Below, one piece after another: positions 6,647 to 14,638 of a stretch of 23,501 nucleotides of DNA. How positions within the stretch are numbered: the stretch's first letter is position 1; every line of letters begins with the position of its first letter. A program made the position numbers and the translations under genes. The DNA comes from Acidobacteriaceae bacterium (lineage in GTDB: Bacteria; Acidobacteriota; Terriglobia; Terriglobales; Acidobacteriaceae): contig JAUTWY010000269.1 of assembly GCA_030838305.1 (NCBI GenBank), positions 1 to 23,501 on the forward strand, given 5' to 3'. Below the pieces are notes generated by a model that worked only from the letters and a program-made list of their open reading frames with translations, did not search any database and was not told the DNA's origin.

Positions 6647-7597
6647 CTACGGCTCGGCCAGTTGGGTTTCCTGAGTGAGCCCTGCGGACTTCGCCTCTTT
6701 GGGTGTGGTCGTGATCACCACCACGCTCACTAGAACCAGGAGTGTCCCAACGACAGTGCGTGCCCCCAGCGCTTCCCCACCCAGAAAGTATCCCACCAGG
6801 ACTGCCACCACCGGATTCACATACGCATAGGTCCCCACCTTGGTGGGAGACTCGTGGTGAAGAAGCCAGACATAGGCGGTGAAACCGAGGATGGAGCCGG
6901 CAACGATCAGATAAGCCAGTGCCAGCCAGGGGCGTGAAGAGACTGCTTGCGCGTGGAACCCTCTGAATTCGCCGAGCATTGCAGAAGTCAGGATGAGTAA
7001 GACTCCTCCGGCAAGCATCTGCGATCCTGAGCTCATCACCTTCGACTCGGGCAAAGGAAGCTTGCGAGTCAGGGCTGATGCGAGCGACCATCCAATCGCA
7101 GCCACCACGAGGGCAATCGCTCCGGACGTGTCAATCGGAGCGTCGCCGAAACTAACCGAGCGGCTCACCAGAACTGCGACACCGGCGAGCCCGACCAGAA
7201 GCGCGAATCCCAGGCGAAGAGTAAGTTTCTGGGTGCGCAGGATAAGAATCTCCGCCAGAGCCATGAAGGCTGGAATGGTTGCCATCATGACCGCCGCGAT
7301 GCCTGACGGCACGCGCCGCTCGGCCCAGAAGAGCAATCCGTAATCCAGCACAAATATGAGTACGGCCAGCACCGAGGCCGAAGCCCACTCGCGACGAGTC
7401 GGCGAGGCTGTGCCGCTGGCCCGCATCCAGATGTAGAGGATTATTCCGGCGGCGAAGAATCGAATTCCCGCGAGGAGGAAGGGGGGCACCTCGCGCACGC
7501 CCACGCGGATCGCCAGGAAGGTCGAGCCCCACACGAAATAAATAACGGCGAAGGCGAGCAGAATCTTCCAGCGGCGCGGACGGGGCGCAAGACTCAT
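6647..7597 (-). CDS. EamA/DMT-superfamily transporter
   Basis: This 316-residue inner-membrane protein has two EamA repeats and about ten hydrophobic helices. Repeat 1 opens with YFVWGSTFLAIRVGVREVPPF and continues with FWAERRVPSGIAAVMMATIP, a hallmark of this group. Repeat 2 has AYVWLLHHESPTKVGTYAYV then GEALGARTVVG. Such proteins export metabolites or amino acids (RhaT/YdcZ/PecM relatives); the substrate is unknown here. The ATG at 7597 gives full length. A hairpin (7609-7635) lies just upstream in the likely leader. A diverged copy of its last quarter lies on the far side of mazEF. Confidence 0.88.
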   Translation of the reverse strand: MSLAPRPRRWKILLAFAVIYFVWGSTFLAIRVGVREVPPFLLAGIRFFAAGIILYIWMRASGTASPTRREWASASVLAVLIFVLDYGLLFWAERRVPSGIAAVMMATIPAFMALAEILILRTQKLTLRLGFALLVGLAGVAVLVSRSVSFGDAPIDTSGAIALVVAAIGWSLASALTRKLPLPESKVMSSGSQMLAGGVLLILTSAMLGEFRGFHAQAVSSRPWLALAYLIVAGSILGFTAYVWLLHHESPTKVGTYAYVNPVVAVLVGYFLGGEALGARTVVGTLLVLVSVVVITTTPKEAKSAGLTQETQLAEP

Positions 7598-7608
7598 TGG
7601 GGCAACCT

Positions 7609-7635
7609 GGCGGGGTGTAAGACTCCTACCCCGCC
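7609..7635 (-). repeat. Hairpin in the EamA gene leader
   Basis: GGCGGGGT (7609-7616) pairs perfectly with ACCCCGCC (7628-7635) around an 11-nt loop. On the minus strand it ends 11 nt before the EamA ATG, with AGG immediately after it, so it could affect ribosome access. There is no T-tract, so it does not look like a terminator. Confidence 0.4.
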
Positions 7636-7846
7636 GTTGCTTAGATCACGGATAAGCAGTTGCTGTCGCAACTTTCATCCATGAATTTTTTCTATGGGGC
7701 TCAGAAGCACCTGAGTACACGCTGAGCGAGTGTGACCCGGCGATTGCTGATTCATGAGTTCGCAATTGGCGATGCATTTCACCGCCTGCAACTCGGGGTG
7801 GAGAACTAGTGAAAAGCCTGGATGTGGACTAGTTATCAGCAGCGGA

Positions 7847-7865
7847 GGCGGGACGCCGGCGCTAC
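7847..7865 (-). repeat. Dispersed 19-bp GC-rich repeat, copy 1 (fabH stop codon)
   Basis: The minus strand reads GTAGCGCCGGCGTCCCGCC, identical to the copy at 14675-14693 inside pgpA. It begins at the last base of the fabH stop codon. The rest of the 7598-7864 gap shows no gene. Confidence 0.7.
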
Positions 7866-8863
7866 TAATAGGCCCAGCGCAGCAACGCTGCGCCTACAGT
7901 GAAGCCTGCACCCACCGAAGCCATCAGTACCAGACTTCCCTTCTTCAGCTTCCCTTCTTCAACCGCCGTGTTCATGGCCAACGGAATGGTGCCCGCGGTG
8001 GTGTTGCCGTAGCGCTCAATGTTGATCACTACGCTTTCCGGACGCAGGCCAAGTCGGTCTGCAGTGGCATTGATGATGCGAAGATTGGCTTGATGCGGGA
8101 TGAAGGCGTCAATGTCCGAACCTTTGAGGCCATTGCGTTCGAGCAATTTCAGGCAGGCTTCGGTTTGTTTGCGTACGGCGAACTTGAAGACCTGCTGGCC
8201 GTCCTGGTGGACGTAGTGCATTTTCTTATCGACTGTTTCGTGCGAGGCCGGATTGAGGCTGCCACCGGCGGGCATTTGCAGGAAGCATCCGCCGGAACCG
8301 TCGACTTCGTGGATGAAATCGATCAGGCCAACGGAATCGTCTTCGGCAGGCTCGAGAATCACAGCCCCCGCGCCGTCGCCGAAGATCACGCAAGTAGCGC
8401 GGTCGGCATAGTCGATGATGGAGGACATCACATCGGCGCCGATCACAAGCACGCGTTTGTGCGCGCCAGTGGAAATGAATTGCGCTCCAGTTTGTACGGC
8501 GTAGATGAAAGCGGAACACGCGGCGGAAAGATCGAAGCCCCAAACACCGGTTGCGCCGAGCTTATGTTGAACCAGGCAGGCTGTGGAGGGAAAGAGCATG
8601 TCGGGCGTGACGGTGCCGACGATGATGGCATCGAGGTCGCTCGGCGCCAGACCGCGCTGGGCCAGCGCCTTCTTGGCGGCCTCGACGGCGAGGTCGCTGG
8701 TGGCCACGCCTTTGTCGACCACATGGCGTTCGCGGATGCCGACGCGGCTGAGAATCCAATCATTGGTGGTGTCGACCATCTTCTCAAGATCGGCGTTGGT
8801 AAGAAGGCGGGGCGGCACGTAGGTGCCCAAGGCGCTGATCTTCGCGCGAATCGGTTTGGTCAA
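7865..8863 (-). CDS. fabH: Beta-ketoacyl-ACP synthase III (KAS III)
   Basis: This enzyme condenses acyl-CoA (classically acetyl-CoA) with malonyl-ACP to start fatty-acid synthesis in the cytosol. It has 332 residues, normal for the family. The catalytic triad is complete: Cys116 in DLSAACSAF, His257 in PHQAN, and Asn287 in YGNTTAG. FGDGAGAVIL and the terminal SVGAGFTVGAALLRW are also typical. It starts with TTG at 8863, supported by AGGAG 6 nt upstream; no in-frame ATG is better placed. It is not in a fab cluster here: its neighbours are EamA and a small STAS-like gene, so it may be a stand-alone or second KAS III. The stop codon abuts a dispersed 19-bp repeat. Confidence 0.95.
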   Translation of the reverse strand: MTKPIRAKISALGTYVPPRLLTNADLEKMVDTTNDWILSRVGIRERHVVDKGVATSDLAVEAAKKALAQRGLAPSDLDAIIVGTVTPDMLFPSTACLVQHKLGATGVWGFDLSAACSAFIYAVQTGAQFISTGAHKRVLVIGADVMSSIIDYADRATCVIFGDGAGAVILEPAEDDSVGLIDFIHEVDGSGGCFLQMPAGGSLNPASHETVDKKMHYVHQDGQQVFKFAVRKQTEACLKLLERNGLKGSDIDAFIPHQANLRIINATADRLGLRPESVVINIERYGNTTAGTIPLAMNTAVEEGKLKKGSLVLMASVGAGFTVGAALLRWAY

Positions 8864-9011
8864 TGAAGGCTCCTGAGTATGAGACTCAGTATTCTGCAGG
8901 ATTGGAGGGCAGAATGTCTAACTGGGTTCTACGCGCGGATCCGCAAACACTTCAGAAAGAGGTTGAAACGATGGATATGTAAGCCGTGTCCTTCGCGACG
9001 GCGCTCCGGAG

Positions 9012-9284
9012 TCAGGCGATTCCAACAGATTCATGGGAGATCCATTCCCGAATGAAATTCGGGCATGAGGTCAGATCGAATGCGTAGCCTTCGCCGCGCA
9101 TCAGATAAAGCAGCGCGGCGCGGTCCACTTCTTGCAGGTTCTCGAGATCGAGCAATACCCACAACCCGCATGCGCCCGCCGTTTGGACTAGTTGATCCAG
9201 ATAAGAAAGATGGCCCTGAAATAATTTTCCGGAGACGCGAATCGTGACATCGGGAACACTCGCACTCGATGAAGCCTTATGCAT
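9012..9284 (-). CDS. Small STAS-like protein
   Basis: This 90-residue soluble protein resembles a STAS (anti-sigma-factor antagonist) fold: strand VTIRVSGKL, helix LSYLDQLVQTA, strand LWVLLDLENL, then EVDRAALLYLMRGE, ending in CPNFIREWI. The LDLE...VDR...CP.(Y/F)IREWI pattern is one I associate with small orphan proteins of Acidobacteria and Proteobacteria. The phosphorylatable Ser/Thr of true SpoIIAA-type antagonists (DxSG) is replaced by EVDRA, so regulation by that phosphoswitch is unlikely. The open frame extends to 9470 over the SRP RNA 3' end, but that part is not protein-like. ATG 9284, with GGGGAT just upstream, starts the fold. No function is assigned. Confidence 0.6.
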   Translation of the reverse strand: MHKASSSASVPDVTIRVSGKLFQGHLSYLDQLVQTAGACGLWVLLDLENLQEVDRAALLYLMRGEGYAFDLTSCPNFIREWISHESVGIA

Positions 9285-9450
9285 TTCATCCCCATTGGCA
9301 GAGCAACTGAATTCTTGCCCGGCATCTGTATGAATAACGGTTGAGGGAGGGTGTCTTGCGCAAAGAGTGGTATAGGGACTGTAAAGATTTGTTCGAGCCG
9401 CTGGGTTGAAAGCAGAGTGGAACGCCCGCTTAGAAACAAAAACAAAATAA

Positions 9451-9555
9451 GCCAGGCACCGGGGACCCACTGCACACGCAAGAGCCCGTTACCGTTGCTT
9501 CCTTCCGGACCTGGCGGGGTTGGCGAGAGTACGTCGCGTGAGACCGATGCCTGAC
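9451..9555 (-). ncRNA. ffs: Signal recognition particle RNA, small bacterial (4.5S) type
   Basis: The minus strand carries the universal SRP domain IV sequence CAGGTCCGGAAGGAAGCA (complement of 9494-9511), which binds Ffh. The RNA ends pair perfectly over 10 bp: CAGGCATCGG (9553-9544) with CCGGTGCCTG (9462-9453), giving a hairpin of about 105 nt without an Alu domain. A T-rich run (TTATTTTGTTTTTG, 9450-9437) follows as terminator. TAGAAT (9568-9563) lies 7 nt before the 5' end as a -10 box. The partner receptor gene ftsY is at 22088. Confidence 0.94.
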
Positions 9556-9731
9556 CTGAATCATTCTAGCAAACGTGGGAGCGCACATTCTGCGGCCGAA
9601 GCCTCCGCCGCGCACACGCAAAAGACAAGTGACTTTCGGTGCAAGAAAAACAAAGGAAGGCCTTCCCTTCTTGATGGTAGTTGTCGAACAATAGAACTTG
9701 GACAGCAAAGCGTTACACGGACGGGGTGGCC

Positions 9732-11951
9732 ATGCTCCTCCCCTACAGCTCGATGCCTCAGCCCATTCCACAACTCGACGTAATTCCGCTCTCGCAAGCG
9801 ATCAACAAGTACTTCGATCTTTCCGTGTATTTCCTTGTATTGATGGGGTTTGGAACTATCGCCAGTACTGGCATGCTCGACTGGCCTACGATCGTGCTGG
9901 TGGGTTCGGCATTGGCCGTCCGCGGCTACTTGCTGGCTGAACGAAGACGCATCGTCTTTTCCGAGCGCTGGACCACCCCCCTGACCATTGCGTACTTCAT
10001 TTTCTATGCTGGCGATTACTTTGTGTTCTCGCGCAGCTTTTTGACGGCGACGGTACACCTCGTACTTTTTGCCGTGGTGGTGCGAACTTTTTCGCTGCGC
10101 CGCGATCGCGATTACACCACGCTGGCAATCCTGGCGTTCCTGATGGTTCTGGCGTCGGCCGTGCTCACGGTCGACAGTGTGTTCTTGCTGTTCTTTGCGG
10201 GATTCACGCTGATGGCGGTGGCGACGTTCGTTCTGATGGAAATGCGGAGGTCAGGACGAGCGGCAGCCTTTCAAGCGCGGCATTCACAGGACGCACAGGA
10301 ACACCGGCATCTGGCCTTTTCGCTGGCTCGGATCACGCCGGCGTTGGTGATGATGATACTGCTGGGCGCGGCAGGTATGTTTTTTCTTCTGCCGCGCATG
10401 TCGGCTGGATACCTCGGAGGCTACTCGTTTGGCACCGACATTTCCACCGGCTTCAGTGATCGGGTGCAACTGGGGCGGATCGGACAGATTCAGCAGTCGG
10501 ACGCAGTTGTGATGCACATTCAGATTGATGGCGACCAGCGTGGTCAATACGCTCTGCACTGGCGCGGGGTTGCGCTCACAACTTTCAACGGGCAGGATTG
10601 GTCGAATCCGCATACGCCCTACGGCTTGCAACGGCAGGCGGACGGAGGCTTCACCATTCCTTTCTTTATTCAGGGAGTGGCGCCGCCCGCGCTGCTGCAG
10701 ACGCGGGCGAACCTGAACCGCAACCTGATTCACTATCGCGTTCTCATGGAACCGATCGGGACCAACGTATTTTTTCTAGCTCCATGGGCCCGGCGGGTGA
10801 CTGGTGCGTATCGCGCTCTGCAGGTGGATGCTGGCGGAGCCGTCTCGGATGTGGACACCCAGCGCTCCGTGAACATCTACGAAGCAGACTCAGATATCTC
10901 CAGACCTTCTGCTGGACAGCTTCGAGAGGCGGGGGAGCTTCTTCCGAAATTTGCCCTCTCCTACCTGCAACTGCCAGAACTTGATGCGCGCATTCCGCGG
11001 CTGGCGGTTCAGATTACGGCTTCCTCTTCCAACAACTATGACAAGGCGGTAGCCCTGGAAGGATATTTGCAATCGCACTACGGATACACGCTGCAGTTGC
11101 CACGCGTCCCCGTGGCCGATCCCCTGGCCAATTTTCTTTTTGAGCGCCGGCAGGGACACTGCGAATATTTTGCCTCTTCGATGGCAGTGATGCTGCGGAC
11201 ACTGCGCATTCCATCACGTGTGGTCAACGGATTCCGCAGCGAGGAATTCAACGATCTGAGCGGCAACTACGTGGTGCGAGCCAAGAATGCGCATGCCTGG
11301 GTGGAAGCCTACTTCCCTGGCTACGGCTGGGTAACCTTCGATCCCACGCCGGGTGGAGCTGTTGGCTCGCCACAGGGCTGGGGTCGGGCAATGCTTTACC
11401 TGGATGCAGCGGCATCATTCTGGCGGGAGTGGGTGGTCAGTTACGACGCCTCGCATCAGTACATTTTGGGGCAGTCGGTCTTGAGCGGAACGCGCACTTC
11501 ATGGGAGCGGGCACGAATGTGGGCACGGCTTCGCTATGCGCGGCTGATGAACCTGGCACGGAAAAGTCAGCGCGGGGTAGAGCATTCGCCGGGTCGGTGG
11601 CTCGGCGCAGGCCTGGCGGTTACTGGGTTGTTGCTGGTGCTGGCCAATATCGCGCGCATAGCCCGAATGATTCGAACGAGAGGGCTGCGGGCACATCCCG
11701 AGCGCTCTCCCGATCAGGCAGCGGTGATGTGGTACGAGAGGATGGCCCGGTACCTGGCGCAGCGCGGAGTACGGAAAACCACGAGCCAGACTGCGCAGGA
11801 GTTTGTGCGAGTCATTGAAGAGGGACGTTTGAGAACGCAGGTTGGAAAATTCACGGATGCTTACGAATCAGCGCGATTCGGAAATTCTCCAGACGACGCA
11901 GTCCGGCTTCCCGAATTGTATGAAGCGGTAGAGGCGGCGACAAGGAAGTAA
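9732..11951 (+). CDS. TgpA-like transmembrane transglutaminase (DUF3488/transglutaminase/DUF4129)
   Basis: This 739-residue inner-membrane protein has three parts: an N-terminal block of about six helices (DUF3488-like, residues 20-235), a large periplasmic region with a transglutaminase-like domain, and one late helix (WLGAGLAVTGLLLVLA) before a cytoplasmic DUF4129-like tail. The Cys-His-Asp triad is complete: Cys477 in QGHCEYFASSMAVMLR, His521 in NAHAWVEAYFPGYGW, and Asp537 in TFDPTPG. Pseudomonas TgpA is the named relative; the substrate is unknown. The frame begins at a TTG (9681), but ATG 9732 after GGGGTGG looks better; ATG 9753 is possible. In many bacteria this gene follows MoxR and DUF58 genes. 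Here it follows the divergent SRP RNA, and neither partner is nearby. Confidence 0.9.
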   Translation: MLLPYSSMPQPIPQLDVIPLSQAINKYFDLSVYFLVLMGFGTIASTGMLDWPTIVLVGSALAVRGYLLAERRRIVFSERWTTPLTIAYFIFYAGDYFVFSRSFLTATVHLVLFAVVVRTFSLRRDRDYTTLAILAFLMVLASAVLTVDSVFLLFFAGFTLMAVATFVLMEMRRSGRAAAFQARHSQDAQEHRHLAFSLARITPALVMMILLGAAGMFFLLPRMSAGYLGGYSFGTDISTGFSDRVQLGRIGQIQQSDAVVMHIQIDGDQRGQYALHWRGVALTTFNGQDWSNPHTPYGLQRQADGGFTIPFFIQGVAPPALLQTRANLNRNLIHYRVLMEPIGTNVFFLAPWARRVTGAYRALQVDAGGAVSDVDTQRSVNIYEADSDISRPSAGQLREAGELLPKFALSYLQLPELDARIPRLAVQITASSSNNYDKAVALEGYLQSHYGYTLQLPRVPVADPLANFLFERRQGHCEYFASSMAVMLRTLRIPSRVVNGFRSEEFNDLSGNYVVRAKNAHAWVEAYFPGYGWVTFDPTPGGAVGSPQGWGRAMLYLDAAASFWREWVVSYDASHQYILGQSVLSGTRTSWERARMWARLRYARLMNLARKSQRGVEHSPGRWLGAGLAVTGLLLVLANIARIARMIRTRGLRAHPERSPDQAAVMWYERMARYLAQRGVRKTTSQTAQEFVRVIEEGRLRTQVGKFTDAYESARFGNSPDDAVRLPELYEAVEAATRK

Positions 11952-12014
11952 TGCTAAATGCCGCGGCGATCGTTCCCAAAAAGATATCCCGCCTCATCAG
12001 GATTCACGCTCTCG

Positions 12015-12656
12015 CTAGAAGTGCCAAACTACGCCTCCGCCGACGAAATAGTTGTGTTGGCGAGTCTTGCCAGTATCGGCCAGGGGGAAGTCAGGCGTAC
12101 CCGACCAAAAGTCCCGGACTTGTCCGCGAATACTGAAGCGATGCCAGACCCTGACGTCCAGGCCGATTCCGGCTTGGATAACCCCTGTGGTGGAAGAGCC
12201 GCCTGGGTTCGTCCCGCCATAGATGAGGGTCTTATCTTCACTGAAGTGCCCGAAGCCACCACCGAAGCTCACCCACGGAGAAACCGCAGTCGCGGGAAAC
12301 AGATTGAGGCGCGCCGAGGGCGTAATGAAAATCTGCCTGTAGTTCGGAGGGACGACATTGCCGCCGGAGCCTACGTCTTCGTCCAGATTGAAAACCGCGG
12401 GCACCTCTGCCGATACTGAGAAGATAGGGGTGACCAGCAAGCGGCGGGCATAATTAATTTCGAAGGTAAGACCTTTGCCGGAGCGAACGAACGGATTGAG
12501 GGCGGGGGGATTAAGGCCATGAATGCCTTGATCACTGATGAAGGTCCGGCCCAGAATGCCGGTCAATTCATTTTTCTCGTCCTGGGCCGCAGCGGATGCG
12601 CCAAGAATGGATATCATCACGGCTAGGATTGCGGTTACAGCTTGTTTCCCAGACAT
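12015..12656 (-). CDS. Small outer-membrane beta-barrel protein
   Basis: This 213-residue exported protein is probably an 8-stranded OmpA/OmpW-like barrel. Residues 1-24 are a signal peptide (MSGKQAVTAILAVM..., cleavage after ASAAA). The rest alternates polar and hydrophobic residues with many aromatics. Segments such as GLTFEINYARRLL, PWVSFGGGFGHF, IQAGIGLDVRVW and FSIRGQVRDFW look like barrel strands. It ends in VVWHF, the C-terminal Phe that the BAM complex recognises. The open frame reaches 12788, but ATG 12656 has a strong GGAGGGG Shine-Dalgarno and starts the signal peptide. It is convergent with the transglutaminase gene, leaving only 63 bp. Function is unknown; it could be a porin or an adhesin-like barrel. 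Confidence 0.8.
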   Translation of the reverse strand: MSGKQAVTAILAVMISILGASAAAQDEKNELTGILGRTFISDQGIHGLNPPALNPFVRSGKGLTFEINYARRLLVTPIFSVSAEVPAVFNLDEDVGSGGNVVPPNYRQIFITPSARLNLFPATAVSPWVSFGGGFGHFSEDKTLIYGGTNPGGSSTTGVIQAGIGLDVRVWHRFSIRGQVRDFWSGTPDFPLADTGKTRQHNYFVGGGVVWHF

Positions 12657-12771
12657 TTCCCCTCCAGAATGCGGGATAACTGCTCGGTCGGTAACGCCTA
12701 GCGTAGCATGAGCGTAAATTTTTAATCCACAGATTGCCGCCTTTTTGTTCTGGCTGCTCTTTCTTGGCGCG

Positions 12772-12829
12772 ATGTCACGGCATGACATTGCGCCGGACGG
12801 AGCGACATTGCGCCGGGTAACATCGCCGG
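12772..12829 (+). repeat. Inverted and direct repeats upstream of rimO
   Basis: ATGTCA-CGGCA-TGACAT (12772-12788) is a 6-bp inverted repeat. It runs into a 13-bp direct repeat GACATTGCGCCGG at 12784-12796 and 12804-12816 (20-bp period), with a shortened third copy, AACATCGCCGG, at 12819-12829. They lie immediately before the rimO start codon, in a promoter or leader position. Confidence 0.55.
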
Positions 12830-12832
12830 AAA

Positions 12833-14371
12833 ATGTTAAAATGGTCAGATTGCATGTCCTCGAAGAATCTCACTATCTCCCGTCCCCGCGAAGAATCTGA
12901 GCCCATATTGGCGACCCATGTACCGGGTAAGCGGCCACAAAGAGTGGGCTTTGTCAGCCTGGGATGCCCGAAGAACCTTGTCGACAGCGAGGTAATGATG
13001 GGCCTGTTGGCGCGGGCCGGAGCGGAGCTCTCGCCGCGCGCCGAGGATGCAGACGTCATTGTGGTCAACACCTGCTCGTTCATCGAGAGTGCGCAGCAGG
13101 AGTCGGTGAATACGATTCTGGAAATGGCTGGGCATAAGACTGCTGGCCGGGCGAAGAGGCTCATTGTCGCTGGCTGCCTGGTCGAACGCTTTCGCGATGA
13201 GATCCAGAAGCGCATTCCTGAAGTGGATGCGGTGGTGGGCACCGGGGAATTGCAAAATATTCTGGCGGCCGCTGGTATGGCGCCAGTAGCCTCCATTGAA
13301 GCCAACAACAATAATTCTCCCCTCGTGGTGCTGAACTCGCGGCCCGAAGGCGATGCGCGGGCCGCGCAAGGACGGTTTTCGCGCGAACGGTGGGATGGGG
13401 CTATTGCCGACCTGCCTAACTATTTGTATGACGAAGAAACTCCGCGCATCCTGGCGACTCCGAAATCCACGGCTTATATCAAGATTGCGGAAGGCTGCGA
13501 TCATCCCTGCACGTTCTGCATCATTCCGCAGTTGCGCGGGCAGTTTCGCTCGCGACGCTTCGAATCCGTAATCGCCGAAGCCGAGCGGTTGGCACAGGTT
13601 GGCGTGCGCGAGATCACACTGATCGGACAAGATACAACCTGCTACGGCGAGGACTTCGGCCTGAAGGATGGGCTGGCGCTTCTGCTCGAGAAACTGGCGC
13701 AGATCGAAGACTTGCGCTGGATCCGGTTCCTCTATGCTTATCCCAATAAGATCACCGGCAAGCTTCTGGAGACGATCGGGAAGCACGAAAAGATTTGCTC
13801 GTACATGGATGTGCCGCTGCAGCATGCTTCAGCATCGGTGCTAAAACGCATGAAGCGCGGAGGCGGAGCCGACGTGTTTCTACGCTCGATTGCGAAGATG
13901 CGGCGCGCAATTCCCGGTGTCACCCTGCGTACTTCGTTTATCGTGGGCTTCCCGGGAGAAACCGCAAAGGAATTTGAAGAGCTCTGCGATTTTGTCCGCG
14001 AAGCGCAGTTTGATTGGATGGGAACCTTTTCCTATTCGGACCAGGACGGCGCCGATGCATACAGCTTGGACAACAAACTTTCTCCGAGTGAAATTGAGCG
14101 GCGGCGTAAACATCTGATGGGGATTCAGCGGCAAATCAGCAAGAAGAAAAAGAAAGCGCTGGTGGGACAGTCGTTCGATTTGCTTCTTGAGGGAACGTCG
14201 GACGAGACGGACCTGCTGATGGAAGGCCGCACCGTGATGCACGCTCCCGAAATTGACGGGAAAGTTTTTGTCAATGATTATCCGGAAGATGAAGAGCTTG
14301 AGCCCGGCGAATTTTATCTCTGTCAGATCACAGAAGCGCACGATTATGATCTGGTGGCGAGAATTCTGTAA
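12833..14371 (+). CDS. rimO: Ribosomal protein S12 methylthiotransferase
   Basis: This radical-SAM enzyme adds a methylthio group to the conserved Asp of ribosomal protein S12, using two 4Fe-4S clusters. The N-terminal cluster cysteines are Cys45 (SLGCPKN), Cys81 (NTCSF) and Cys115 (AGCLVER). The radical-SAM CxxxCxxC is Cys222, Cys226 and Cys229 in EGCDHPCTFCIIP. A TRAM-like domain ends the protein. VGFVSLGCPKNLVDSE separates RimO from the related tRNA enzyme MiaB. At 512 residues it is longer than the usual 430-470, because of an N-terminal extension of about 37 residues and an enlarged linker around residues 150-210. The start is uncertain: ATG 12833 and ATG 12854 both lack a Shine-Dalgarno, and a TAAAAT box at 12837-12842 would favour 12854. 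Confidence 0.95.
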   Translation: MLKWSDCMSSKNLTISRPREESEPILATHVPGKRPQRVGFVSLGCPKNLVDSEVMMGLLARAGAELSPRAEDADVIVVNTCSFIESAQQESVNTILEMAGHKTAGRAKRLIVAGCLVERFRDEIQKRIPEVDAVVGTGELQNILAAAGMAPVASIEANNNNSPLVVLNSRPEGDARAAQGRFSRERWDGAIADLPNYLYDEETPRILATPKSTAYIKIAEGCDHPCTFCIIPQLRGQFRSRRFESVIAEAERLAQVGVREITLIGQDTTCYGEDFGLKDGLALLLEKLAQIEDLRWIRFLYAYPNKITGKLLETIGKHEKICSYMDVPLQHASASVLKRMKRGGGADVFLRSIAKMRRAIPGVTLRTSFIVGFPGETAKEFEELCDFVREAQFDWMGTFSYSDQDGADAYSLDNKLSPSEIERRRKHLMGIQRQISKKKKKALVGQSFDLLLEGTSDETDLLMEGRTVMHAPEIDGKVFVNDYPEDEELEPGEFYLCQITEAHDYDLVARIL

Positions 14372-14382
14372 GATCTGGCCGC

Positions 14383-14402
14383 TCTAAATCCTGTGGTTTA
14401 GA
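14383..14402. repeat. AT-rich hairpin between rimO and yacG
   Basis: TCTAAATC (14383-14390) pairs with GGTTTAGA (14395-14402) with one G-T pair and a CTGT loop. It begins 11 nt after the rimO stop. No T-tract follows, so it is not a standard terminator; it may protect the rimO 3' end. Confidence 0.35.
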
Positions 14403-14425
14403 TCGGAACCTGGAATACTCCTGAG

Positions 14426-14638
14426 ATGCCGCGCAAACGCACGCTAAAACTCCGCTGTCCAATCTGCAAGAAAGTCGTCAAGAGCGGAGACCCCGAATTT
14501 CCGTTCTGCAGCGACCGCTGTCGCACCGTTGATCTTGGAAAATGGGCGAGCGGCGCTTATGTGATTCCCTCGCAGGTTACGGATGTCGAGGAGCAAATCC
14601 GCGAGAGTATGCCGGAAGACCCGGACGAAGATTCGTGA
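14426..14638 (+). CDS. yacG: YacG-type zinc-binding protein (DNA gyrase inhibitor family)
   Basis: This 70-residue cytoplasmic protein has the YacG zinc site Cys11-x2-Cys14...Cys28-x3-Cys32 (CPICKK and FCSDRCR). The family block DLGKWASGAYVIP follows, then an acidic tail. E. coli YacG binds GyrB and inhibits gyrase; whether this homologue does is not known. Length matches the family. There is no Shine-Dalgarno. An AATACT box (14414-14419) ends 6 nt before the ATG, so the mRNA may be leaderless. The stop overlaps the GTG start of pgpA (GTGA), suggesting coupled translation. Confidence 0.9.
   Translation: MPRKRTLKLRCPICKKVVKSGDPEFPFCSDRCRTVDLGKWASGAYVIPSQVTDVEEQIRESMPEDPDEDS

Noticed and set aside
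7754..8866. Long plus-strand open frame of 370 codons opposite fabH
   Set aside because: It is fully antisense to a complete, motif-intact fabH, and its translation has no family resemblance. High GC keeps the antisense frame open.
9285..9470. N-terminal 62 codons of the STAS-like open frame
   Set aside because: They overlap the 3' end of the SRP RNA and encode no recognisable fold. The ATG at 9284 begins the STAS-like part.
12784..12829. CRISPR-like array upstream of rimO
   Set aside because: The repeats are 13 nt with spacers of only a few bases, and there are no cas genes nearby.
14383..14402. Rho-independent terminator after rimO
   Set aside because: The stem is AT-rich and no T-tract follows. 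It was kept only as a hairpin.
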